From assembly GCA_003326205.1 (NCBI GenBank), contig LWTK01000036.1:620001-684000 (forward strand): DNA of 64,000 nt. The letters run 5' to 3'. The translations under genes were made by a program, and so were the position numbers. The notes under the pieces are model-generated. The model was given only the letters and a program-made list of their open reading frames with translations, was not told where the DNA came from and searched no databases. Source of the stretch: Nostoc sp. ATCC 43529. Lineage in GTDB: Bacteria > Cyanobacteriota > Cyanobacteriia > Cyanobacteriales > Nostocaceae. This document shows positions 57,081 to 64,000 of the stretch, piece after piece; within the stretch, counting starts at the first letter, position 1, and the number at the start of each line of letters is the position of its first letter.

Positions 57081-57485
57081 ATGGCAACAGAAACAATTAC
57101 TCTGCAAATTCCAGAAATACTCTATCAGCGTTTAGTCAACACTGCCCACGCACAACGTCGCCCTATTGAAGAAGTAATAGTTCATGCTTTGCAAGTAGGT
57201 AGTCCGCCAGAATGGAATGATGTACCAGAGGAATTCCAAGCTGATCTAGCAGCTTTAGATAAACTAGATGACAATAGTTTGTGGCAAATTGTCCGCAGTC
57301 ATAAAACAGCAGAGGAAATGGAAAGATACAATTTTCTGCTAGAGCGTAATTCTAGTGGTAATATTGCAGATGCAGAACAATTGGAACTAATGAAACTGCG
57401 TCACGAAGCTGACCTTTTTATGCTTTGTAAAGCTCAAGCTGCTGTGTTACTCCGTTGGCGAGGACATTATGTGCCAATTCCTTAA
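57081..57485 (+). CDS. Small protein paired with HNH nuclease (RHH-like N-terminus)
   Basis: The 134 residues start MATETITLQIPEILYQRLVNTAHAQRRPIEEVIVHAL, the pattern of a ribbon-helix-helix DNA-binding segment, followed by an acidic helical part (EEFQADLAALDKLDDNSLWQIVRSHKTAEEMERYNFLLERN) and a hydrophobic end (LLRWRGHYVPIP). It lies six bases before an HNH nuclease gene. The pairing suggests a regulator or inhibitor of the nuclease, but no family function is known to me. A decayed duplicate lies at 57928-58047. Confidence 0.75.
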   Translation: MATETITLQIPEILYQRLVNTAHAQRRPIEEVIVHALQVGSPPEWNDVPEEFQADLAALDKLDDNSLWQIVRSHKTAEEMERYNFLLERNSSGNIADAEQLELMKLRHEADLFMLCKAQAAVLLRWRGHYVPIP

Positions 57486-57491
57486 ACTATT

Positions 57492-57917
57492 GTGTCTAAA
57501 TACATTCCTGAAAGCTTAAAAACTCAAGTAGCTGCTAGCGATAAAGGACGTTGCTCTTATTGCTTAACTACTGAAGCAAATAGTGGCATTCCTATGAGCT
57601 ATGACCATATTAAACCCCGTTCAAAAGGTGGAGAAACTACCTTTGAAAATATCTGTTTAGCTTGTCGTTCTTGCAATGAATTTAAAGCTGATTCAACCGA
57701 AGCTATAGACCCTTTAACTGGAGAAATAACACCCCTATTTAATCCACGCACACAGAAATGGTTTGACCATTTTACTTGGAGTTCTGACGCTACAAAAATA
57801 GAAGGTTTAACGACTATTGGTAGGGCTACAATTGTTTGCTTACGAACAAATAATCCAGTGATAATTGTGGCTCGACGACGTTGGACAATTAGTGGTTGGC
57901 ATCCTCCTGATGATTAA
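57492..57917 (+). CDS. HNH endonuclease-domain protein
   Basis: GTG 57492 starts a 141-residue protein with the HNH motif: CSYC, then YDHIKPRSKGG (catalytic His), NICLACRSCNEFK (zinc cysteines). ALFNPRTQKWFDHFTWS and TIVCLRTNN form a conserved C-terminal part. The enzyme should cut nucleic acid with a divalent metal. The six-base spacing to the preceding gene suggests translational coupling. It could be part of a toxin-antitoxin or defence pair, or a homing-type nuclease. Confidence 0.85.
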   Translation: MSKYIPESLKTQVAASDKGRCSYCLTTEANSGIPMSYDHIKPRSKGGETTFENICLACRSCNEFKADSTEAIDPLTGEITPLFNPRTQKWFDHFTWSSDATKIEGLTTIGRATIVCLRTNNPVIIVARRRWTISGWHPPDD

Positions 57918-57927
57918 TTTTGTAAAA

Positions 57928-58047
57928 TGCAAATTCCAAAAATACTCTATCAGCGTTTAGTCAACACTGCCCACGCACAACGTCACTCCATTAAATAAGT
58001 AATAATTCATGCTTTGCGAGTAGGTAGTTGGCCAGAATGAAATAATG
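57928..58047 (+). pseudogene. Decayed duplicate of the small HNH-partner gene
   Basis: The sequence from TGCAAATTCCA to GAATGAAATAATG matches the first 120 bases of the gene at 57081 with changes that introduce a stop (ATTAAATAAG where the gene has ATTGAAGAAG). No start codon is in frame. The rest of the spacer to 58230 contains a palindromic repeat (CCCCTACGGGG at about 58070) and no gene. Confidence 0.75.
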
Positions 58048-58230
58048 TTGGGTTTCACTTCGTACCCCTACGGGGAAGCAAGCTACAACCCAACTACAAT
58101 TATCCTTAACTGAACCTTATTGAGTCATAAAATGTATGTATGGCAATGTCTACGACGGGCTACGCCTACGCAGATTAATCAAGATTATCTAGATCTATGA
58201 TATAAACAAGCCACTAATTAGGTTTAACTT

Positions 58231-58824
58231 ATGTCTTCTCCTGTCCTAGAAAAACCTACGACTTCTGAGACTTCCTACGTTCTTCTGTACAATGTCAGTT
58301 GGGAGCAGTTAGAACAGCTTGATGTCGCCCTTGCAGGAACAAGCGCACGACTAACTTATTTAGATGGGATTCTCGAAATTATGTCCCCACTTTCTGACGA
58401 CCACGAGGATAATAAAAAAACTCTAGCAATGTTGCTGGAAATATATATGCGATCGAAGAATATCCGGTTTTATGGACGGGGAAGTGCAACTATAGGTAAA
58501 CAGCAAGACAAAACGCGACGAGAACCTGACGAGTCTTATAATTTTGGCACAAAAAAATCTATTCCCGATTTAATTTTAGAAATAACCGTTACGAGTGGCG
58601 GAATTAATAAGCTAGAAATTTATCAGCGTTTGCGAGTACCTGAAGTTTGGTTTTGGGAAGATGGCTTATTATCAGTTTATTCTTTGCAAGGTGACAGCTA
58701 TATAAAAGTGCCTAAAAGTACTTTATTGCCTGATTTAGATTTGAATTTATTAGCGAAATATGCACGAATGGCTGACCAATATGATGCGGTGACTGAATAT
58801 AGTCAGATAATAAATAAGCAGTAG
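58231..58824 (+). CDS. Uma2-family (DUF820) endonuclease-like protein
   Basis: The 197 residues show the Uma2 blocks ARLTYLDGILEIMSPLSDDHE, FYGRGSATIGKQQ, DESYNFGTKKSIPDLILEITVTSGGINKLEIYQRLRVPEVWFWEDG. Acidic and Lys residues of the PD-(D/E)XK core are present. It lies between the HNH remnant and the kinase gene, in the same direction. Such genes are numerous in cyanobacteria, and their role is not known. Confidence 0.85.
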   Translation: MSSPVLEKPTTSETSYVLLYNVSWEQLEQLDVALAGTSARLTYLDGILEIMSPLSDDHEDNKKTLAMLLEIYMRSKNIRFYGRGSATIGKQQDKTRREPDESYNFGTKKSIPDLILEITVTSGGINKLEIYQRLRVPEVWFWEDGLLSVYSLQGDSYIKVPKSTLLPDLDLNLLAKYARMADQYDAVTEYSQIINKQ

Positions 58825-58985
58825 GAATTAAGAAATTTAATAATCGCAGCATAAACTTAATCAAAGCACCTGATTTGCAACCTACTTGCCGCGAATAACT
58901 CAATTTTTGTAGGATTTTGCGGTTTTTACAAAGAGTGGGCTGTGGTTAAGCGATAATAAATACATTTGCTTATAAATGCACAGTT

Positions 58986-60806
58986 ATGACTTGCTGCCTT
59001 AATCCAGCTTGCCACAACCCACCCAGTCTCGGCGATCGCACAGTGTTTTGCTCTAACTGCGGTACGAGATTGGTAGTGCTGAGAAACCGCTATCGCCCGA
59101 TGAAATCATTAGGTGGCGGCGGATTTGGTAAAACTTATTTAGCAGAAGATATTGACAAACTTCAGGAGCATTGTGTCATCAAACAGTTTGCACCGCAAGT
59201 ACAGGGAACAGCATCACTAAACAAAGCCACAGAACTATTTGAGCAAGAAGCAAAGCGACTGCAACAGTTAGGCAAACATCCTCAAATCCCCACTCTGTTG
59301 GCGTATTTTAACGAAGATAATTGTCTGTATTTGGTGCAGGAGTTTATCGAAGGGCAGAATTTATTGGTGGAATTACAAGAACAGGGAATTTTTAACGAGC
59401 AAAAAGCTAGAGAATTATTGCTTGATTTGTTAGATATTCTCCAAACAGTTCATCAACAGAAAGTCATTCACCGCGATATCAAACCAGAGAATATTATTCG
59501 TCGTAGTGATGGCAAGTTGGTGCTGATTGATTTTGGTGCATCTAAGCAACTGACAGCAACAGCAATGACGCAAATAGGAACAACCATTGGTTCCTTTGGT
59601 TATGCCTCACTAGAACAAATGCAAGATGGTGAAGCTTACCCAGCCAGTGATTTATATAGTGTCGGTGCAACTTGCTTTCAGCTGTTGAGTGGAATTCACC
59701 CCCGCCAACTTTGGCAACGACAAGGTTATAGTTGGGTTGCGAGTTGGAGACAATATTTACAGCAACCAGTGAGTCAAGAATTAGGGCAAATTCTAGATAA
59801 ATTGTTGCAAGAAGAATACCAGCAACGTTATCAGTCGGCGGCGGAAGTTTTACAAGCATTAAACTCACAGCCACAACCAGCAACTCCGCCTGTTCCACCT
59901 TTAGTTACTCCACCACCTAGCCAAAACAAATCTATTCCTATACGTCTTTTTGTTATTCCATTAATTGTATTGATGGGTGCTGGTACTGTTTATTTTATAG
60001 GCGTGGCGAATCCATTCAAAACAGCGCAGGAAAATACTGAGATTTACTATGAAAAAGGATTAGAAAAATACAACAATAAAGACTTTCGCGGTGCAATTGA
60101 AGACTACACCAAGGTTATAAAAATTAATCCTAAGGCAGCTGCCGCTTACTACAACCGGGGTTTAGCTCAATCTAATTTAGGAAATGAGCAAGGTGCAATT
60201 GAAGATTACAACCAAGCTATCAAAATTAATCCTAACTATTCACTAGCTTACGTTGGTCGGGGTTTAGCTCGCTCGGCTTTAGGAGATAAGCAAAGTGCAA
60301 TTGAAGATTACAACCAAGCCATCAAAATTAATCCCAAATATTCCCTAGCTTACTACAACCGAGGTAATGCTCGCTCGGCTTTAGGAGATAAACAAGGTGC
60401 AATTGAAGATTACAACCAAGCCATCAAAATTAATCCCAAATATTCCCTAGCTTATAACAACCGGGGTAATGCTAGGTCGGCTTTAGGAGATAAACAAGGT
60501 GCAATTGAAGATTACAATCAAGCTATCAAAATTAATCCCAATTATCCACTAGCTTACAACAACCGTGGTTTAGCTCGTTCTGCTTTAGGAGATAAACAAG
60601 GTGCAATTGAAGATTACAACCAAGCGATCGCAATTAATCCCAACTATGCACTAGCTTACAACAACCGTGGTTTAGCTCATTCCGCTTTAGGAGATAAGCA
60701 AGCTGCAATTGAAGATTTTCGTAAATCTGCTGATTTGTATAAGCAACAAGGAAAAGAAAGTGATTATCAAGATACTTTAAACCGCATTCAACAACTTGAT
60801 AAATAA
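58986..60806 (+). CDS. Membrane Ser/Thr protein kinase with zinc ribbon and TPR repeats
   Basis: The 606 residues start with a cysteine-rich ribbon (Cys at 3, 4, 9, 22, 25), then a kinase domain (GGGGFGKTYLAED at 43-55, IHRDIKPENII at about 160, LIDFGASKQL), a Pro-rich linker, a membrane helix (about 318-338) and about seven TPR units (347-600) that repeat YNRGLARSALGDKQGAIEDYNQAIKINP. The kinase faces the cytoplasm and the TPRs the periplasm or lumen, if the topology is standard. The repeats are almost identical in DNA over a 102-base period. The first 245 bases and upstream region are duplicated at 56722. Confidence 0.93.
   Translation: MTCCLNPACHNPPSLGDRTVFCSNCGTRLVVLRNRYRPMKSLGGGGFGKTYLAEDIDKLQEHCVIKQFAPQVQGTASLNKATELFEQEAKRLQQLGKHPQIPTLLAYFNEDNCLYLVQEFIEGQNLLVELQEQGIFNEQKARELLLDLLDILQTVHQQKVIHRDIKPENIIRRSDGKLVLIDFGASKQLTATAMTQIGTTIGSFGYASLEQMQDGEAYPASDLYSVGATCFQLLSGIHPRQLWQRQGYSWVASWRQYLQQPVSQELGQILDKLLQEEYQQRYQSAAEVLQALNSQPQPATPPVPPLVTPPPSQNKSIPIRLFVIPLIVLMGAGTVYFIGVANPFKTAQENTEIYYEKGLEKYNNKDFRGAIEDYTKVIKINPKAAAAYYNRGLAQSNLGNEQGAIEDYNQAIKINPNYSLAYVGRGLARSALGDKQSAIEDYNQAIKINPKYSLAYYNRGNARSALGDKQGAIEDYNQAIKINPKYSLAYNNRGNARSALGDKQGAIEDYNQAIKINPNYPLAYNNRGLARSALGDKQGAIEDYNQAIAINPNYALAYNNRGLAHSALGDKQAAIEDFRKSADLYKQQGKESDYQDTLNRIQQLDK
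60100..60720 (+). repeat. 102-base tandem repeats coding for TPR units
   Basis: Successive units share GCAATTGAAGATTACAACCA and the TCGGCTTTAGGAGATAA blocks nearly base for base, spaced about 102 bases (34 codons). Their uniformity implies recent expansion or gene conversion within the kinase gene. Confidence 0.8.
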
Positions 60807-61358
60807 TCAGTTGCTATCGAACAAAACAGAATGACAACTCAATAAATCTGATAATTTATTAATCAAAATTATCTCGATTTATGCTAAGCGATCGCAATTT
60901 TTCCCATTGTACTTTCACTTTCGCGATCGCTATGAGCAGTTGCGAATGCTGGTAAGGTATATGTGCGATTGGTTACTGCACGAATTTTTTACCAGATTTA
61001 ATCAGACAATGGTTTCCAGGTTCGCTAAGGTAGCGATAGAGACACCGTTGGGTTTGAGGACTTTTTGCCTTTGAGGGAGCGATCGCTGTATCTTTCTTTA
61101 TACAGCAGAAAATTGTAACAAGATAGAAACTCTAGTTGTATATGGCTTTATCTTAAAATTTCTACCATATTTACTTTGAATGTGCTGTATCTCTAGACTC
61201 AAGCATTTTTTGATGAATAAGGAAAAATTGAATATATGAAGATATTTAACGAAGTATTTTCAAAAACTACTACACGTGATTACCCTGTGTTCGGACTCTC
61301 GGAAAATATTGGCTAGTCGAGAGTTGTGTGTAACATAGTTCCCTACGAGGCTAGAAAA
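60807..61358. other. Intergenic region with small hairpin, no gene
   Basis: The 552-base gap contains several HIP1 or GCGATCGC-like sites and a GCTGTAT/ATACAGC hairpin at 61085-61106. I find no credible open frame; it should hold the promoter of the next gene. Confidence 0.4.
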
Positions 61359-62720
61359 ATGGTTATGTTCGATCTAAATCCAAGACAGGCGCTTGGACGG
61401 ATACTCTCTGCATCGCTAGTTGGTTTAAGCGTTTCAGTTACTAGTCTGATGTCTTTAGAGGTTGTTCCCAAAGCAGCGTTGGCTGACCCGCCTGCTGCGT
61501 CTGTTAATACTAAGGTCAACGTGCCTAGTGCAATGAGATATTGGCCTTTTAATACTAACCGTTATTTGAAGGTGCCGCCTAAGTTCTCCATCTCTGTTTA
61601 TGCTCGCATTCCAAAAGCTCGCTTTATGGCAGTTGCTCCCAATGGGGATCTTTTAGTGTCACAGCCGACTACCGGTAAAGTGTTAATTGTCCGGCCAAAT
61701 GGCAGCAAAGACCCGATTATTTCTAACTTTGTGGTGGGTCTACGCAAACCACACGACATTGTGTTTCATAAGATTAACAGCACCACATACGTCTATATCT
61801 CTGAGACTCATCAAATTAACCGTTTCACATATACGTATGGAGACCGAATTGCTAAAAATCGTCAAATCGTTGTAACTGGTTTACCAGACAGCAGCACAAG
61901 CGAACTCAAAGGCGCGTATGGTCACGAACTGAAAAATATCGCACTTGATAGCAACCACAAACTGTATGTGTCCATCGCCTCTACATGCAATGCCTGTGTG
62001 TCAGATACTGTCAGTAACCCAAAACGTGGTGCGATTTATCAGTACAACGCTAATGGAACCAATCGACGCCTTTTTGCACAAGGTTTACGTAATGCTGAAG
62101 GATTAGCATTCGTACCTAATACAAATGACCTTTGGGTAGTTAATAATAATCGAGACAACATCCGCTATCCCTTCAAAGATAGTACTGGCAATTACGGTAA
62201 GCTTATCCCCTCCTATGTGGACAACCACCCACCAGAGGTATTCACACGAGTCCGAGATGGCGGTAACTACGGTTGGCCATTTTGCAATTCCAATCCTGAC
62301 ACATCAAGTGGTATGAATAATATGCCGTTTGACAAGGACTATCAGTACAACTCTGATGGACGCGTTAATTGCTATGCAATGGACAAGATCAGCAAGGGTA
62401 TCCAAGCCCATTCAGCTCCCTTGGGACTAACATTCTTACAAAATACTAGCTTTCTTGGCTCCTACGCAAATGGGGTAGTGGTGGGGCTGCATGGTTCATG
62501 GAATCGTCAGAAGAAAACAGGCTACAAAGTAATTTACTTTCCCTGGAACGCTGCAACAAAGACTCCAGGAAATCAGATAGATTTAGTCAGCGGTTGGCTA
62601 GTTCCAGGAACCGAACAAGTCTGGGGGCGACCGGTAGATATGGCAGTCGATAAGCAAGGTAATATGTTCATTTCGGATGACTACAGCGGCACTATCTATA
62701 AGCTCTCCTACACACCATAA
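61359..62720 (+). CDS. Secreted PQQ-type sugar (sorbosone) dehydrogenase-like protein
   Basis: From ATG 61359 (GAGG about 10 bases upstream) the protein has 453 residues: a signal peptide (to about ALADPP), then a beta-propeller with HDIVFHK, RNAEGLAFVP, NNNRDN, DGGNYGWPFCNSNPD, AHSAPLGLTF, NGVVVGLHGSWNR and ISDDYSGTIYKL. These are the glucose/sorbosone dehydrogenase landmarks. Whether the protein binds PQQ is uncertain because several cyanobacteria lack a PQQ pathway. The frame extends to GTG 61326, but the first 11 residues do not fit a signal peptide. It is predicted to be periplasmic. Confidence 0.85.
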   Translation: MVMFDLNPRQALGRILSASLVGLSVSVTSLMSLEVVPKAALADPPAASVNTKVNVPSAMRYWPFNTNRYLKVPPKFSISVYARIPKARFMAVAPNGDLLVSQPTTGKVLIVRPNGSKDPIISNFVVGLRKPHDIVFHKINSTTYVYISETHQINRFTYTYGDRIAKNRQIVVTGLPDSSTSELKGAYGHELKNIALDSNHKLYVSIASTCNACVSDTVSNPKRGAIYQYNANGTNRRLFAQGLRNAEGLAFVPNTNDLWVVNNNRDNIRYPFKDSTGNYGKLIPSYVDNHPPEVFTRVRDGGNYGWPFCNSNPDTSSGMNNMPFDKDYQYNSDGRVNCYAMDKISKGIQAHSAPLGLTFLQNTSFLGSYANGVVVGLHGSWNRQKKTGYKVIYFPWNAATKTPGNQIDLVSGWLVPGTEQVWGRPVDMAVDKQGNMFISDDYSGTIYKLSYTP

Positions 62721-62839
62721 CTACAGGCGAAGGTCTACAGAAGCCTTAGTTTGACTGGTGTTTCCCAGTCTTTTCCTACAACTCGAAGAGTATATAAAGT
62801 CAACCAAGGTGACTTAAAGATTAGACCTCTTGCACGAAT

Positions 62840-62945
62840 GGAGAATTTACCCTCATCTCCCAACCCCTTCTCCCAATTGTGGGAAAAGGGGAGCAAATTT
62901 CAAAGTCTCTCTCCCATGCTTGGGAGAGGGATTTAGGGTGAGGGC
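62840..62945. repeat. Cyanobacterial CCTCACCC/GGGTGAGG hairpin repeat
   Basis: CCCTCATCTCCCAACCCC and GGGATTTAGGGTGAGGG frame inner arms TCTCTCCCATGC / GCTTGGGAGAGG. The inner arrangement resembles the interior of the element at 14304-14443. Confidence 0.5.
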
Positions 62946-63119
62946 TTTTGGTTACAGTGTAGCGATGTACAGAATTTAAAGAAGACTAGATTCCCAAAAA
63001 TAAAAATATCAGTCTAAAACGTATATTTTATATCACACCAGAATTAATACCAATTCTCAATGAACATGCGCCTAATTATTTTGGGATATCGTGAATTATC
63101 TCTATCAAACCTCAGCGAA

Positions 63120-63220
63120 CCTTTGCGCTAACCTCAGCGTCCCTACCCTGCGGGAAGGCGTACTCCTACGGAGAAGCAAGCTACGCGTAGCGTCTCGTAG
63201 AGAAGCGCCTATGCGTTGAA
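63120..63220. repeat. Nested palindromic repeat (GCTACGCGTAGC core)
   Basis: Several overlapping short palindromes (GCTACGCGTAGC; CCTGCGGGAAGGCG; TCTCGTAGAGA) in a GC-richer block. Such sequences are scattered widely in filamentous cyanobacteria. Confidence 0.5.
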
Positions 63221-63689
63221 AAAATTGATATGTTAGTGCAGCTTCATCAAGAAACAGTATAAGACCCTACACAGGCTATGCAATTGCTTGAGAAGTGATA
63301 CAAAAGTTTGTAGCGAACAATTAAGAAAATTTATTGCGATCGCCAAGTCATGTTAGATTAAAGTTGATTGTTTCCTTGAAACACAAAATTCATCAGCAGC
63401 AACAACAACTTTCCTCCCATCTCCTCATACTCAGCATGAAAAAAAACGAGGTAAAAGTTAAAATTTTTGCAAAATATGTGCATCAAGACATCAATTTTGA
63501 CGAGCCTCTATGCCTTACCAGCTAAAAGTTAGAAGCCTAATTGAACATCATTGCCAAAGTAAAAGTTAAAAAAATATGAATTGCATTTTTAGCCCAAAAA
63601 AAATGATATGTTGGATACAGAATTGAATTTCGCACGTATCTGGAGTAGTACGACATAATCTGCTCCAGTTTTTCCCCCAAATCCCTTGC

Positions 63690-63960
63690 TCTTTGTTGCT
63701 TTTGACGGGATTTGAGGGGAATCTGAGTACACATTTAAATAACCCAAAACCAGTTTCAAGTGAATTAAAATCCTTGCTGGAAGAGAGTTTTGACTGAGTA
63801 CAAAGAAATCCTGAACCCCCATCTCTAAACACTAGAACCCCAACCAAAAAATACTAGAACCCCTACCCGAAAAAAATTTTTTTAATTCTTGTAAAGCTCA
63901 AAGAATTAGGGTTTTTCTTATTTGAGTACAAGCTTAATAAATCCAATAAATTCTATCCTA
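63690..63960 (-). repeat. Dispersed three-box element, copy B
   Basis: In the minus direction TGTACTC boxes occur at 63924-63930, 63796-63802 and 63725-63731. The first follows GGATTTATTAAGCT, as in copy A. GGGGTTCTAGTATTTTTT and GGGGTTCTAGTGTTT stand between boxes one and two. Spacings (128 and 71) resemble those of copy A (116 and 74). No protein is encoded. Confidence 0.6.
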
Positions 63961-64000
63961 AATAGACGCGCCGCCTTGGTCAAATACGGCTGATATAAAT

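Larger units (their letters stand above)
62721..64000. other. Repeat-rich region without genes
   Basis: About 1.3 kb holds repeats only: a CCCTCATCTCCC...GGGTGAGGG element (62840-62945), a palindromic CGCGTAGCGTCTCG block (63120-63220) and three-box element copy B (63690-63960). Four frames of 60-93 codons cross the area but are antisense or low complexity, and none looks like a protein. Confidence 0.5.

Noticed and set aside
57492..57917. HNH gene as part of a group I or II intron
   Set aside because: No intron core or reverse transcriptase is visible, and the gene is tightly spaced after a separate gene rather than inserted in one.
63334..63847. Several 60-93 codon frames near the window end
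   Set aside because: They overlap one another on the two strands and cover the three-box repeat. Composition is not protein-like.
1..64000. tRNA, rRNA, tmRNA or riboswitch genes
   Set aside because: I scanned spacers by eye for tRNA-like arms, CCA-adjacent stems and known riboswitch cores and found none I can support. A covariance-model search would be decisive.

Overview
The window looks like chromosome from a filamentous, nitrogen-fixing cyanobacterium of the Nostoc/Calothrix group. Evidence seen in the sequence: many GCGATCGC (HIP1) octamers, heptanucleotide tandem repeats of the AATGACY and GTTAGGA type between genes, a nif accessory cluster in the cyanobacterial order (cysE/nifP, an Asr1405-like gene, a DUF2949 gene, nifV, nifZ, nifT), gap2-type GAPDH, ictB, a cyanoexosortase B locus, an rbp-rpsU cold-response pair and very large cyanobacterial multidomain kinases. 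Genus and species cannot be fixed from the sequence alone.

Layout. 1-3006: end of a TPR gene, an SDR oxidoreductase, and two tandem rhomboid proteases. 3091-10117 (all minus): an exopolysaccharide/protein-sorting locus with DegT-family aminotransferase, cyanoexosortase B, its associated protein, an SLBB-type export protein and a Wzc-like chain-length protein. 10961-14195: a GAF sensor protein whose kinase core has lost its phospho-acceptor histidine, then ictB. 14629-21083: a small WGxxGxxG-type secreted protein, smpB, a LuxR-type response regulator, a low-molecular-weight phosphatase, ybaB, murB and murC. 21490-32826: housekeeping genes (nadD, gap2, thiL, a lumenal-type cyclophilin, efp-accB, an ArsR regulator, a GerMN protein, proS, an acyltransferase) plus one Uma2 pseudogene. 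32882-39074: two Uma2 genes, a [2Fe-2S] protein and the nif accessory cluster, including an apparently unlisted 38-residue membrane peptide upstream of nifV. 40036-45000: a single-gene NRPS with the unusual order A-T-C-T-R. 45420-45988: rbp and rpsU. 47139-52595: a Ser/Thr kinase/AAA/GAF/histidine kinase giant. 53092-60806: a defence-like accessory region with HicAB, a NACHT NTPase with HEAT repeats, a duplicated kinase 5' fragment, a small protein/HNH nuclease pair, a Uma2 gene and a zinc-ribbon kinase with TPRs. 61359-62720: a secreted sorbosone-dehydrogenase-like beta-propeller protein. The last 1.3 kb holds only repeats.

The spacers are rich in short non-autonomous elements. Several have terminal inverted repeats and exact flanking direct repeats (25169-25362, 46284-46429, and the pair 14304-14443 / 46458-46606). 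Two further spacers (39120-39400 and 63690-63960, opposite orientations) share an architecture of three TGTACTC boxes with intervening GGGGT(A/T)CT boxes, and I cannot assign these to a known element. The best candidates for undescribed biology are the small-protein/HNH pair beside the NACHT gene, the A-T-C-T-R NRPS, the histidine-less kinase upstream of ictB, the three-box dispersed element and the nifV-adjacent micropeptide.
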